Shown here piece after piece: positions 1-10,671 of a DNA stretch of 64,000 nt. The position numbers and the translations under genes were made by a program. The stretch covers positions 62,001-126,000 of the forward strand of contig NW_026252088.1 of the NCBI RefSeq assembly GCF_025399195.1. Direction: 5' to 3'. The stretch's first letter is position 1; every line of letters begins with the position of its first letter. Source of the stretch: Umbelopsis ramanniana AG (taxonomy: Eukaryota > Mucoromycota > Umbelopsidomycetes > Umbelopsidales > Umbelopsidaceae). The notes under the pieces were generated by a model. That model made no database searches. It was not told the DNA's origin and saw nothing but the letters and a program-made list of their open reading frames with translations.

Positions 1-1404
1 CTCCTAAATTGTCAGAGCCGTGACCTTCAAATCGTGTCAATGGGCTCGATCGAAGGTGCTGAGAAGGAAATGGATGTGCCACGTTGTAAGTGGCGTGATC
101 GTCTGAAGGGCTAGTCTGCTCATCATCCAATGGAACTCTCCGTAACGTTAAGCGCATGGGGCCATCAAACCAATCTTCTCTTCGTCCATTAGACCGGTCA
201 GAGGCAAGACTATCATCGGGATCCAAGAAGGAGTAGTAACCCATCCATTCGCCTTCCACCAGATAGGCATCACTAATGTAATGCTCCTTGGAGGCAAATC
301 CAGTTGATTCATATCGATTGACTACGGTGGGCGGACAAACGTCGCCACTTTGTAATGAGTGGCGTTGTTCCCATCCGCTACGGCTTTCATCTAGACTGGC
401 CTGGAACAGTTCCCGTTCATAACGCCGCAAAAATTCAACGTCAAACATGTGAGACGACACTTGAAAAAGAGGGATCGGCGTGCATCCAGGAATGGCATCA
501 TAAATATCTGGATGTTGAGCAAAGATAGTGACGAAAAATAAATGCAAAGCACTGGTTAGACCATCTTGAGCGGGGTGGAAAGCCAAAGTTTTCGAGTCAG
601 CCATCGGGTTGAAAACATTCGAGTCAGCGTCAAAATTATAGGCAAATTGACTGAGTTCAGGGGAAACAAGTTGCGTAGGTTGTTCGGAAGTGAGGAATCG
701 AGTCAAAGTAAAGTCTAAACGAACAGGTAAATATAACTGAAACCATCATGCAATGCGCTGTGAACGGAACAAGCTGCTTACCATAGTTCACTAGCACAGA
801 AAGAATCGGTAAACAGATTGGGTAAGTTGCACGGTCTTGGAATCGACCCAAGCGGAATGCGGCAATAGCGGCCATGTGGACTTGGTGTTCAAGAATGTGA
901 GCCATGTTCTTTTCATCTGCAGAATGAATGACTGGCGTGAGTGGAATGGGTGGGGGATAAAAAAAAAGGGGGAGGCCTAGGACGCATACCGTGCTCAGTA
1001 ATCATATCCCAAAGGCATTCCCAATCGACCGTGTCTAACCAGGCGACTCTACCGGTTGTCGTACATGCTTGGACACCTGATGCACAATGTCGCAGCGCTC
1101 GACAACGACGTTTTAACGTGGCTTTACAATTGTAATCGATATGTAATCGTCTTCGGTAAATAGCGGCTGTATCAAACAACGCCGAGAAAGCATGTTGCCA
1201 TATTGAATTTCGCTTGTCGTGGTGAATGATATAATTCAAATGTTGACAAGAAGCAGCCAAATTCAGCAAGTCGGTTGGAAATATCGTGGAGGAGGATGTG
1301 GCGACGCTGAGGATGATTTCGAGTAAGACTTCGTAAGGTAATGAGAGTAATGGTGAAGCGTTGTGTATAAGCAGCGGCGGCTGCGTATATGAGGGTTGCA
1401 GCAT
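1..1404 (-). CDS. F-box domain protein, 3' end cut by the window edge
   Basis: Three exons are visible: 1404..990, 916..782 and 714..1, and the frame stays open to the left edge. The first ATG is at 1404; the open frame before it has only non-ATG codons. Residues about 18-55 (LSLPYEVLLEIIL, then an LAASCQHLNYIIH-type stretch) read as an F-box, the Skp1-binding helix bundle of SCF ubiquitin ligases. The rest, about 370 residues, has no motif I recognise. It includes an aromatic and acidic segment (GEWMGYYSFLDPDD). Splice sites GTATGC/CTGCAG and GTAAGC/TTTAG keep the frame. A role as an SCF substrate adaptor is an inference from the F-box only. The C-terminus is outside the window. Confidence 0.7.
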
Positions 1405-1904
1405 TGGGTGAAGAGGGAATGGCAAGAGAGAGAGAAGTCTAAGGGAAGAGAGAGGAATCCTCCTATTAAAAGAAAAACGACAGAAGCCAAAAAAAAAAAA
1501 AAGGAAAAAGGGTAGGGGAAAGGTCTAGATCGCACTCTCCGTTTTGGGAAAGGTTCAATGCCTTGTACAAATGGTGTGTTTTGTGAACGGGTCTAAAGAA
1601 GTACGCCCCGGGATTCCATTTAGCCTAGCTAAAAAGTAGAGTAGATTGACTTTGATGGCAGTGCCTAAGGCTACAAAGCAACAATGAAGAGATGGACACC
1701 ATTGCCTTTTCCTCCACACAACACCTTCTTCAAACAATGGAACGCCGCTGTGGAGCCAATCAGCACTCATCTTGTCAGATTAAGCAATGGCGCTCGATCC
1801 TTTTCCCCATTGCACGTTTTTAAATCAGGTCAGGTGATACAACTTTTTGGAAACCAGTTGTGTACCATGGGCCTGCCTAGCGCTCTCATCTACCCATCCC
1901 CCCC
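1405..1904. other. Divergent spacer between F-box gene and mscL
   Basis: About 500 bp between two divergently transcribed genes. It holds the 5' leaders of both, pyrimidine-rich and A-rich runs near 1490-1505, and short ORFs that overlap each other on both strands without family resemblance. No separate gene is supported. Confidence 0.5.
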
Positions 1905-2783
1905 ATGCCTCGATTAGAAGAAGTCGAACAAGGTCTGTTGGAATCTCACCATACCATTACGAAACACGCCACCTCCATATGGACCGACTTTAAAGTCAGT
2001 CTATTTTTTTTTTGCTTCTTTTCTATTCGTTCTGTCAAGTAGCTTATTGTCAGTTGCACGCCTTCTCCCAAAATAGGATTTCTTGAACAGAGGAGTGAGT
2101 GGCGATTGTTTCTCATGCTGCTGGCTGTCTTACTTTTTGACGCTAACATCCCTTGTCAAAGAATGTCGTTTCATTGGCTATTGGTATCATCATGGGGGCC
2201 CAATTCAATAACATCATCTCATCGTTGACCGACGATATCATCATGCCACCTGTGGGTCTAGTCACAGGCATGTATTTTTCATGCTAGCGAGATGCTAAGT
2301 TACCTCCTCAGGCTAAATTAGACTTTTTTTTTTTTTCCCTCGGTTTTATCTTTGCAGGAAACAATTTTAAGAATCTTTTTGTCATTATTCGTGCTGGCTC
2401 CACCTTGAATGCCACGTATGAAACCGTGGATCAAGCCAGAGACGATGGTGCAGTGACCTTCAACTACGGCCGATTCATTCAAACCATCATCAATTTTTTC
2501 TTCATTGCTTTTGCTTTGTTTTGGATTGTAAAAGGTAAATTGGGGTGGGTGGACAAGCCTAATTTTGACCCCTTTGTACGCTAACCCCGTTTCCTCCTTA
2601 GTCACCCAACGCTTTCAGCGAAAGTCGCTAAAGGCTACCTCTGCTAAATGCCCCTATTGCCTTTCTAACGTTGCTAAAGGCGCTAAAAAGTGCCCTGCTT
2701 GCACTTCTTGGATCGATGGCAGGGATGGTGAGACCGCTGCTCCCCTATCACCCGATGAGAGTGAAGACAATGATGACAATTGA
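1905..2783 (+). CDS. mscL: Large-conductance mechanosensitive channel MscL
   Basis: Homologue of the bacterial MscL channel, which forms a pentameric membrane pore that opens under membrane tension and relieves hypo-osmotic shock. Exons 1905..1994, 2162..2267, 2358..2534 and 2602..2783 join in frame to 184 residues. Residues 31-66 ([15 protein letters not shown]...[13 protein letters not shown]) are the TM1 signature, with the family's N-V-V start and the IIMPP motif. [20 protein letters not shown], at roughly 101-120, is TM2. The C-terminal exon carries CPYC (141-144) and CPAC (155-158), a short zinc-ribbon-like module also known on some bacterial MscL proteins, followed by an acidic tail. 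Intron 2 starts with GC rather than GT (G|GCATGT), the only reading that preserves the frame. The introns and fungal neighbours argue against bacterial contamination. Whether it sits in plasma membrane, vacuole or mitochondrion is not visible. Confidence 0.93.
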
Positions 2784-3211
2784 AAGGGATAGTTAACTAA
2801 GGATATAGAATGCTCATTTTCTAATCTGACTTTATCTACCATAAAAAATTAAAAACAATTCATGTTTATGGAATGTGTGCATTTATCGACCACTTCAAGC
2901 AGTGGGTTTGAAAAGAAATTTTTTGAAATCGGGAAGTTGCGCTGAAAAAGCCGATACTTAGGCTTGGAGTCGAAAAGTTTGAATTCCAGCTGCTAGACGC
3001 TAGCTAGTTTCTTTTTTTTCTTTTCTTTCGGGGGTGACCCGTTATACCTCGCACCACACATAACGCAGGGTTCGAATCTGGGTTGGTCAGTGCTGTCCGT
3101 CACCTCGTTCGAGTATTCCTTTAAATTACATAAAAACTGCTGAACGTGAATCCTCTCAATCAAGGAATTGTAATACATTGGCGTATATTACACGAATAAG
3201 AGTCCGCCTTT
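2784..3211. other. Convergent spacer mscL / INTS4
   Basis: About 430 bp of 3'-flanking sequence between convergent genes. It has a T-rich run at 3007-3028 and an isolated tRNA B-box-like string near 3069 that does not fold into a tRNA. No gene seen. Confidence 0.5.
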
Positions 3212-6200
3212 TCATAACTCTTTGCTTGGGCTGATGTAATACTCTACAGCATCACATAGCTGTAAAGTGCTGTGACTCGATTTGTCTGAATTTGCTTGAC
3301 TCGTATCGTAGTTGGGGTACTTGAGGATATAATCATCAATGCCAGGTAAGTCGGCTTCAAACGATTTGACGATGGATACTTGCAGCATACCAATGTCTGA
3401 ACGTCAAATAATGATATGGTTAATATGAAAATTGACTGGGGACGGTCATACAAGGATTGTTCCCATAAATGACATATGATTGACGATGAAAGGGCTCATG
3501 CATACCTGTCCAGAGACTAACATCGATTTCAATGTCAGTAGCCAAGAAGTAGCAATAAGGTATAGTTGGCTTAAAACAATGATGGGAAGGCCAAAACAGA
3601 TGGGATGACTTGTCTGGTAACATGATCTGACGCAAAAAATGAAAAAACGGATATTAGTTTTAACGAATTATAGCATGAAGTCAATTCAGGGTCATGACGA
3701 TGTCACTAACCATCACAGCGATTGTATTGATATAGTCCACAAACTCAAAGTTGGCTTCAATATGAATTTTAAGCGGAAGGTTGGCGGAGAAGCTGATAGG
3801 TTTGTCGATATTAGGTGCAGGGACCAGAATCTTAGCTGTTGTTCTTTTCAAAGGGTTTTTAAGATCCAGACCAAGAGGCGTAAATGACTAAACCCATACT
3901 TAGTTTAGCTTTGGAAATTTTTGCAACATACACATTTTGAAAGCTCATAGTCACTTGCCCTCACATATGCGTAGAGCGCCGCTAGCTTGGTGCTAGACGG
4001 ATGACTACGCGCTTGGAACAGGTTGTTTCGTAAATGGCTCAACTCTGCCAACTTGAAGTTGTCTTGGTCGAATCGTCTATAAGGGACGAAACATCAACCA
4101 AATCGGCTCTGATCTCTACACAAACCCGGACCCCACTATACCTTTGTATTACATCAATCCGCTCAATAATGGACATGAGCATATTGGTGATATTAGCAGG
4201 ATTGTCCCTATAGCGTGTGATTAATAAACAATACATGAGACGGTCAGATACTATACTGCAAATGTCAATTTCGGCTTACGTGGATATCTGCTTCATAATG
4301 CCAAAGAACCACAGCATATTGGCAAGGACTCGGAAATATATGCCCGCATTCCTTGACGGTCCAGACAATCCTAAGAACGTGTGTTCCATTCGATAGGACA
4401 TGTGTAAAATGTCAGAAGCACACTGCAGAGATGATGTACTTTCCAACGCCAAGTTATTTTCAACCTTGTACTGGATGATGTAAACACATGAGAATCATGA
4501 ACACTCTGATTATCACAGGTCCCTTACCGCCTTACCTTTAGAAACCGTTCACAACATGAAACATAAATGTCTGCAAAGTTGGCCTTGCCTGCCACTAGCG
4601 GACTAAGCCCAGCGGCATATTTTAGGTTTCTACCAAGTAATAGATCGTTTAGATCGAAATCTTTTTCGTCAAGCGATCATTTGCCCCAACCTCCAACCAG
4701 TTACCTTGAGATGATATTCGCCGTTTGCTGAACGCCGTTGGCGTTGGAGTCGCCGAGCTGTTTAGTCATCGACGCTATCATGTCCAGCGTCCCGTCCATA
4801 TATTGATTTACATCCTCTGCTGTCGTCAAGTCTTTGACTAGTAGAGAAAGAGTGGTTAGATGAGGTGAATCACCCTTCAAAGATTACCTTGCAGTACCTT
4901 CGCTTTCCTCTCCCCAGATATCCTGGGATTGTTTGATTATATCAGGTGGAGCTTTTCCAAATATCTCCTGAAAATTATGAGAGTGAGTTTCAGAATGAAT
5001 TTTGACATCGCATACACGTCCTCAATATTCACCTTCAAATTGGGGAAGCAGTCTGGGAAACGACTGCGCAGATATAAAAAGTGCGAGAAGCAGTATTTCG
5101 GAAGTAAGCTGACAATACTCAAATCCATGTAGCATGCATTTACGATGAAGATGATATAAGCAATGTCTGAGCAGTTCAAGTTAGCATAAGTGTTGTGAAC
5201 AAACAGCAATGCCCTTCGCTACTCACAGTTTTTGTCATCAGCGTTTGCTTCTCTTGGTAAGTATTTCTTGTCATACTTTAGCAGATCCGGTACCATTTGT
5301 TCTATGGGTAGCCATGAAAGGATGAACATCAATTTTGATGCATTTATGCAGAGCTTATCCCCCTGAGATACTTACTAATAAAGTCAGCATGAGACCGCCC
5401 AACATCATGTAAGCATCGATAAATGGAGAGCTGGTCCTCAGAATACCTCTCCATATTAGCAATCAAGCTATCCAGAAGCATACTTAATGAATTTTGTGTA
5501 GATAATCGAACCACACTGTAAAGCAAAAGACATTCAAGGCCGATAAGCTACATTGTAGATCTCTTGCAGAAGAAGTCGACAGTATACATACCGCAAAAGG
5601 TCATGTGTGCTTTCCCTTGCCGTCTTATCCGCATCCTCCAGCGCTCCGATAACAATCTCTAGTTGATCAGCATCCAGAACTAGCTTTGTTCTCTTTCCAA
5701 TTTTCCGCAACGAATGAATGGCGTTGAGTCGAACATGATCAATTTCATCATTAAACATGTCTGTGAAGGTTCGAACATTAAATTTTGATTGAAAGCAAAG
5801 AGAAGAGGATCGGTACAACATACCAACAAGAAAATCAACCGCTTTCGTTGTGAACTGGTCGTTATACATGCAAAGTTCGCAGATAGAGTCTAAAAGTAAA
5901 TGGAATAACGTGCTACCGTGTTAGCATTCATGCAACCGGGGGACACCAAAATCACCTTCAAATGTCCATGACTTACCAATGGAGGCATTGCGTACTTCTT
6001 TGTATTCGTCTTCAAGACCATGAACAAAAGCGCCACATGCTCCAGAGTCCAAAATGCGAAATTCTTCAGATTCCACATCAAAATCACCTTCTGCCACAGG
6101 TATCATCTTACCGCTCTGACGCTATTCAAGTTTGACAAATCAGTACACATTATATCAATGGTGCCATGCTTCACGTACTTACGTTTACAACTTTGTTCGC

Positions 6201-7973
6201 AGCTCCTTTTTTCCCTCTTGCCTTTCTGGTGTTATGTGACATGATCTGCTTGCTGAATGTTTGCGAAAGGACGTTTGGGTCAACGTGCTGGTATGAGGCC
6301 ATGATAGTACAAGCCTTTGTTCGAACATTGACATCCACATCATTGACCATGTCACATATCTTTACAAATGCATCGTCAAGCAGTCTCACTTCTTCGTCGA
6401 TTCCTTCGTGTGCTAGCCGCATTCGATACTCTGGATACAGACAGCCAAGTGCCCTGGTCATACCTATCAATATGATGCAATGGTAGCCAGAGTAATAAAA
6501 TTGATTACATACCAGATCAAATTCAAGCCTCCCATTCGAACATCTTCAAAATCATCTTTCAAAGCTCGGACACCGTGTTTGTATAATGAAATGTCCAGAG
6601 GACAGCCGCAGAGCTTCATATTGACTAGCGCTTCTAGAGCGCTCTAGATGAAGAGCATGCAGAGTATTAGATCCGTAGAAAAGCCGATGAAACAGGTAAT
6701 TTTTGGATCGCTTCAACGATTATGACTATTGTGAAAACTTGAAGATGCACTAAATACCTTTCTGACTCTCTGATCGCTGTCGACTACATAATTGCTGATT
6801 ATTCTTTGTATTTCGATTCTATCCAAGAATTGAGTCGCTGTAGGCTGGGCATCGCTGGTGTAGGATTGTGAAGGAGATGCCATTTCATGTGTTCTTTTGT
6901 ACTGGGAAATTTGGTGAAGTATCGAGGATAAAACGGACAACAGTTGAATCGACGTAGCTCGTATAAGATGATGAGTATCGGCCAATTCGGCGACTGCAAA
7001 GTTGGACAAATCGATAAGCAGGTTCGCTACATGGACTGAGCGGCGCCAGTCGATTTCTCGTACCAACAGCACTTTAGTGATGCCTCTATAGAGTTGATGT
7101 CTGACCTTTGTCGATTTGGAATGTCGTAACTTGTAATAGCCGATGTGTTTTTAGCCACCTTATTTTATCGCTCATATCATGTCTGTATCATTTACCTGTT
7201 TGTAAAGCTCTTCTAAGATCAGATCGACTTTGAGTGTTGGTATGTTGGATAGTCTAGTGATTAGTATGATAACCATACACTTAATGTCGTGGTCAGTTTC
7301 GTCAATAAGCCTATCGATCAGCGTCTTTATCATATCCGTTTTCTCTTTGATCTCCATGGCTTGCAAATTTCTCGATATCCATAACAACGCCTTTTAAGTA
7401 TTATACATTAATTATTACATTATTCCTGCTTTTCTGATATGACTCGTCACTTACGTGTATTTTAACTTTGACTTGATCTGACTGGAGGTCTTGCACATTG
7501 CGAATCAACTGATTGACAGTCACAAACATATTAGTGTGGATTAACAATGAGTGCGTAAGGCATTGAAGCCGGCCGCAAAGCGCGGGTAGCATAGCAGTAA
7601 TCATTTAATAGCCCGTCTACCTTCTATAGACTACCAATAACGGCTGCGCTTGCCTCTTCCATAACCAGTGACATCTGGTATATAAATTCCGGGATACATA
7701 CCGTAAGCTGAGGGACACCGTGCTCTACAGTTGAGCCAATGAGGTTTTGCAATATAGGTGATCCATCATAAGATAAACTGAACACAACAAGGGACAATAT
7801 TTAGTATTTACTGAGCACGCTGTCTTCGGTTACATTCGTGCAGGAACAGCTAGTTCAAACAGTGCCAGACTTCCAGCGAACATGTCTGAAATTACACACC
7901 TCTTCATCGACAGATGCTTCTCCTCATCCTCAACAGTCTCCTCGGTATCTTTTTCTGAAAATGAACGTTTCAT
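3212..7973 (-). CDS. INTS4: Integrator complex subunit 4 homologue (HEAT-repeat protein)
   Basis: Multi-exon gene with about 15 exons. The start is ATG 7973 (MKRSFSEKDTEETVEDEEKH); exon 1 is 7973..7900 and exon 2 begins at 7777. INTS4 is a HEAT-repeat scaffold that binds the INTS9/INTS11 endonuclease pair of Integrator, which cleaves nascent snRNA and other Pol II transcripts in the nucleus. Recognition rests on several ordered conserved blocks. These are IQRIISNYVVDSDQRVRK (near 6800), VRLLDDAFVKICDMVNDVDV (near 6370), LDSGACGAFVHGLEDEYKEV (near 6020), and MFNDEIDHVRLNAIHSLRKI followed by DQLEIVIGALEDADKTARES (5640-5760). The end is a C-terminal beta-type region whose last exon ends VEYYISPSKEL with a TGA at 3212. 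The last intron joins W-T to D-I-G in frame. Introns are about 50-120 bp. Internal exon limits are approximate. It diverges from the SNF5 gene. Confidence 0.88.
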
Positions 7974-8204
7974 TTCATAAGGAAAGCAGTAGGTAAAGTC
8001 GAACTAAAAAAAGTCGCGCTGGGACTGACGTTGATGCCCCGCCTATGCCAGGCAACAGCTGGCATCGTTAACTGCAATCCACGTGACTCTCTGGGTGGCT
8101 TACGCAGGGACTCCGCTCGCGCACGTCGTGACCACGTAGGGCAAAGGCAAACTCCCAATCGACTTGTATACGCATTCCACCCAGCCCTTCAACAACACAA
8201 CGGC
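7974..8204. promoter_or_regulatory. Bidirectional promoter region INTS4 / SNF5
   Basis: 231 bp separate the two divergent start codons. The SNF5 frame is open leftward to an in-frame ATG at 8034, so part of this stretch could be coding if that upstream start is used. No TATA box is obvious. Confidence 0.4.
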
Positions 8205-9758
8205 ATGGCGGCCAACCGTGTGTATCCTGGACCGAATGCAGTAAACTATGGACAGCAACAGCTGCCCCGGGGTCAAATTCCCAACGGCATGCGGTATACA
8301 TATCCTCCTCCTGGCAACAGTCCTTCAGTATATTCAACACCCGCGACACCTCAAGTGTACAATACTAATCAAACACGACCGGCATCTTACTATCCTCAAT
8401 ACATACCACCCACCAATCGTATGCCGTCAGCAGGCCTCCAAGGGACATTTTCAACTTATCCTGCGCGACTACGTCAATCGGATAACAACGCGCTTTTACT
8501 ACCAGTCAGCTACACTGGCATTCGAAAGGCTAAATTTAACGGTCAATCCGACGATGAATTTGAAGAATTCGACGATGACGAGAACGGTACACCTTTCTCT
8601 GGTACAAGAACTCGATCGCAAGCTCAGCAACAACAAGCTGGAAGCCAAGCGATGGCCCCAAGTGGAAGTGGAGGCACTCCAACCACCACCGAGCTACGGA
8701 AAATACCACGTAAAAGAAACTATCTTCATATCAATGAAGAAGATCTCGCCAATGGTTCGGATATCGATGAAGTCCTGGTGCCTATTCGACTTGATCTTGA
8801 TCTGGATGACATCAAGCTGCGCGATGTCTTTTTGTGGAATATGAATGGTAAGCCCGTCGTGACCATGCATATAGTTGAGTAAGGTCTTCGCGATATTCAA
8901 TGAACCATTCTTGCAGAGCAATTTTTGACTCCAGAGAAATTTGGAGAAATTCTGTGTGAAGATTTGGAACTTCCTTCCTTCAAATTTATACCTTTGATCG
9001 CTGAATCTATACGAGCCCAAGTGATGGATTTTGAATCGATTCATGAAGTGGAAATTCCCGATGACGGCATGCGAGTGGTTATAAATGTAAGTAGCGGTGT
9101 GCCCTTCGCACATTTGCCCCTCCCAGTCAGAGAGAATGAAATATGCGATCAACGAACTGACACGTTTTCATTTGCAGCTGGACTTGCAGATCGGAAAGGT
9201 TAATTTACGAGATAGGTTTGAGTGGGATTTAGCAAATGATTCATCTGCTGCACCAGAAGTTTTCAGTCGGCAGCTGGCATCCGAGCTTGGTATTGGTGGT
9301 GAATTCGTTGCCATTATTGCCCACGCGATACGAGAGCAGCTATATCGACATAAGAAGCAACTGGTTGACGAGGTAAGGAATTATTTCGACTATAGGCAGC
9401 CCTTCGTCTTTACGGTATAACTCACATATGATTGTTACGATAGTATGGCTTTGAAGGGGAGATAATGGATTCTCTGCCCACTGGGTTCAGAAATATGGAT
9501 GATGCAGAAGCTTGGGCGCCTCAAATGGATGAATTATCTAACGAAGAGTTGGAGAAGATTCTGATTGCTCAAGAAAGAAGCATTCGGTAAGGGCGATAAA
9601 TGTATGGGAGATGGCCGCTTGCGATCATGATATTAATTCATTTCGTTCACTTCAGACGTATGCGGCGTGAAACACGATTTAAGCGTTCTAGACGGCGAAT
9701 GTCGCCAACCCCGCAAAGAATGTCAAGATATAACTCCATGACTGGCACACCGATCTAG
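8205..9758 (+). CDS. SNF5/SMARCB1/Sfh1 chromatin-remodelling subunit
   Basis: Core subunit of SWI/SNF- or RSC-type nucleosome remodellers in the nucleus. Exons 8205..8847, 8917..9086, 9178..9372, 9444..9586 and 9656..9758 give 417 residues. The first half is Gln/Pro/Tyr-rich and disordered (YPPPGNSPSVYSTPATPQVY), with an acidic patch (DDEFEEFDDDENG). The SNF5 domain follows with its two repeats. Repeat 1 runs from VLVPIRLDLDLDDIKLRDVF through LTPEKFGEILCEDLELP; repeat 2 runs from LDLQIGKVNLRDRFEWDL through FSRQLASELGIGGEFVAIIA and HAIREQLYRHKKQL. The tail is Arg-rich (RRMRRETRFKRSRRRM). ATG 8205 is favoured because it opens a typical disordered N-terminus. An in-frame upstream start would add up to 58 residues of atypical Arg-rich sequence. 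The length fits the short Sfh1-like class better than long yeast Snf5. An AATAAA-like cluster lies near 9812. Confidence 0.92.
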
Positions 9759-10671
9759 ACAAGTTGATTTACATGGTAACCTAATGAAACAACCCTCTTG
9801 CTTCTTTTTGTAAATAAATAAATCCAGAATTTATATGCTTCTAACCCGGCCATTGTGGAGTGGAGTGCTAAATTATGCATGACAGTTTGTGGGGGTTTTT
9901 TCCACTAATACTTCGGAAAAGTATGCGATTCGAATAATAGCCTATGCCTTTATCATAACAATCCGGGAATATGAACGATTGTTGGGTCGACTGGCGTTGA
10001 CTGCTGATGTTTTATGGAAGGTACATGCTTGAACATTCGGCCAAACGATACATAAAGTACTAGTTCAACGATGACTTGATATCAATTTATAAACCATTGG
10101 TACTAAAGTAAAGTCGCTTGAATTGAATTAGAAACAAAGGTACCTTCAACACAGCACTTCTACTTATTGCAGATCGTTTTCAGACTATAACAATTAAAAT
10201 GCCACGTATATATCCTTGGCAACGAGAGTCGAACAGCAATCACATGTCTGCCAAGAACATAAATTATGTCTTGGAATATACGACCACAGACACGGCGACC
10301 GACTGCAGCAAGTTGGTCTTGAAGAAACGGCATCCAAGGTTGCGAAAGAGTGCGTCAAGCAAAATTCGAGTCAACTCGTCCTTCGGATTATCCTCATCAA
10401 GGTTTGAAAACTTCAGATCTGGCATCGACAGAGAGTATCAATTCAAACTTTGAATTACACTCCTTTGTGAACCAGTATTATCGTCTCAGTACAGCAAGTA
10501 AAAATGTTGTCCTTGTCACGCACGACCTTAACAGAAGAGCAAAATTTGCAATAGTAAAAAGGTAATACAGATGGCGATTTTTGACATGTGACTGGAATTT
10601 TGGCCCTCCACGTTTCAGAACCAAAAAATATATATTAGCCTGGCTTGGCACAGTGCTCGGTGTTTTTGTAT
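9759..10671. other. Intergenic, with a possible frameshifted coding relic
   Basis: About 900 bp. The first part is the 3' flank of the SNF5 gene. Between 10199 and 10560, overlapping open frames look partly protein-like but none connects in frame to the next gene. An AT-rich TATATATTAG element at 10629-10638 lies 34 bp before the next ATG. Confidence 0.35.

Noticed and set aside
3040-3110. tRNA-like GGTTCGAATC string
   Set aside because: The B-box match is isolated: flanking bases do not form a 5-bp T stem on either strand, and no A box or acceptor stem is present at the right distance.
8034-8204. N-terminal extension of the SNF5 protein from the upstream in-frame ATG
   Set aside because: The extra residues are Arg/Cys-rich and unlike SNF5 N-termini, and would occupy most of the promoter shared with INTS4; ATG 8205 is preferred.
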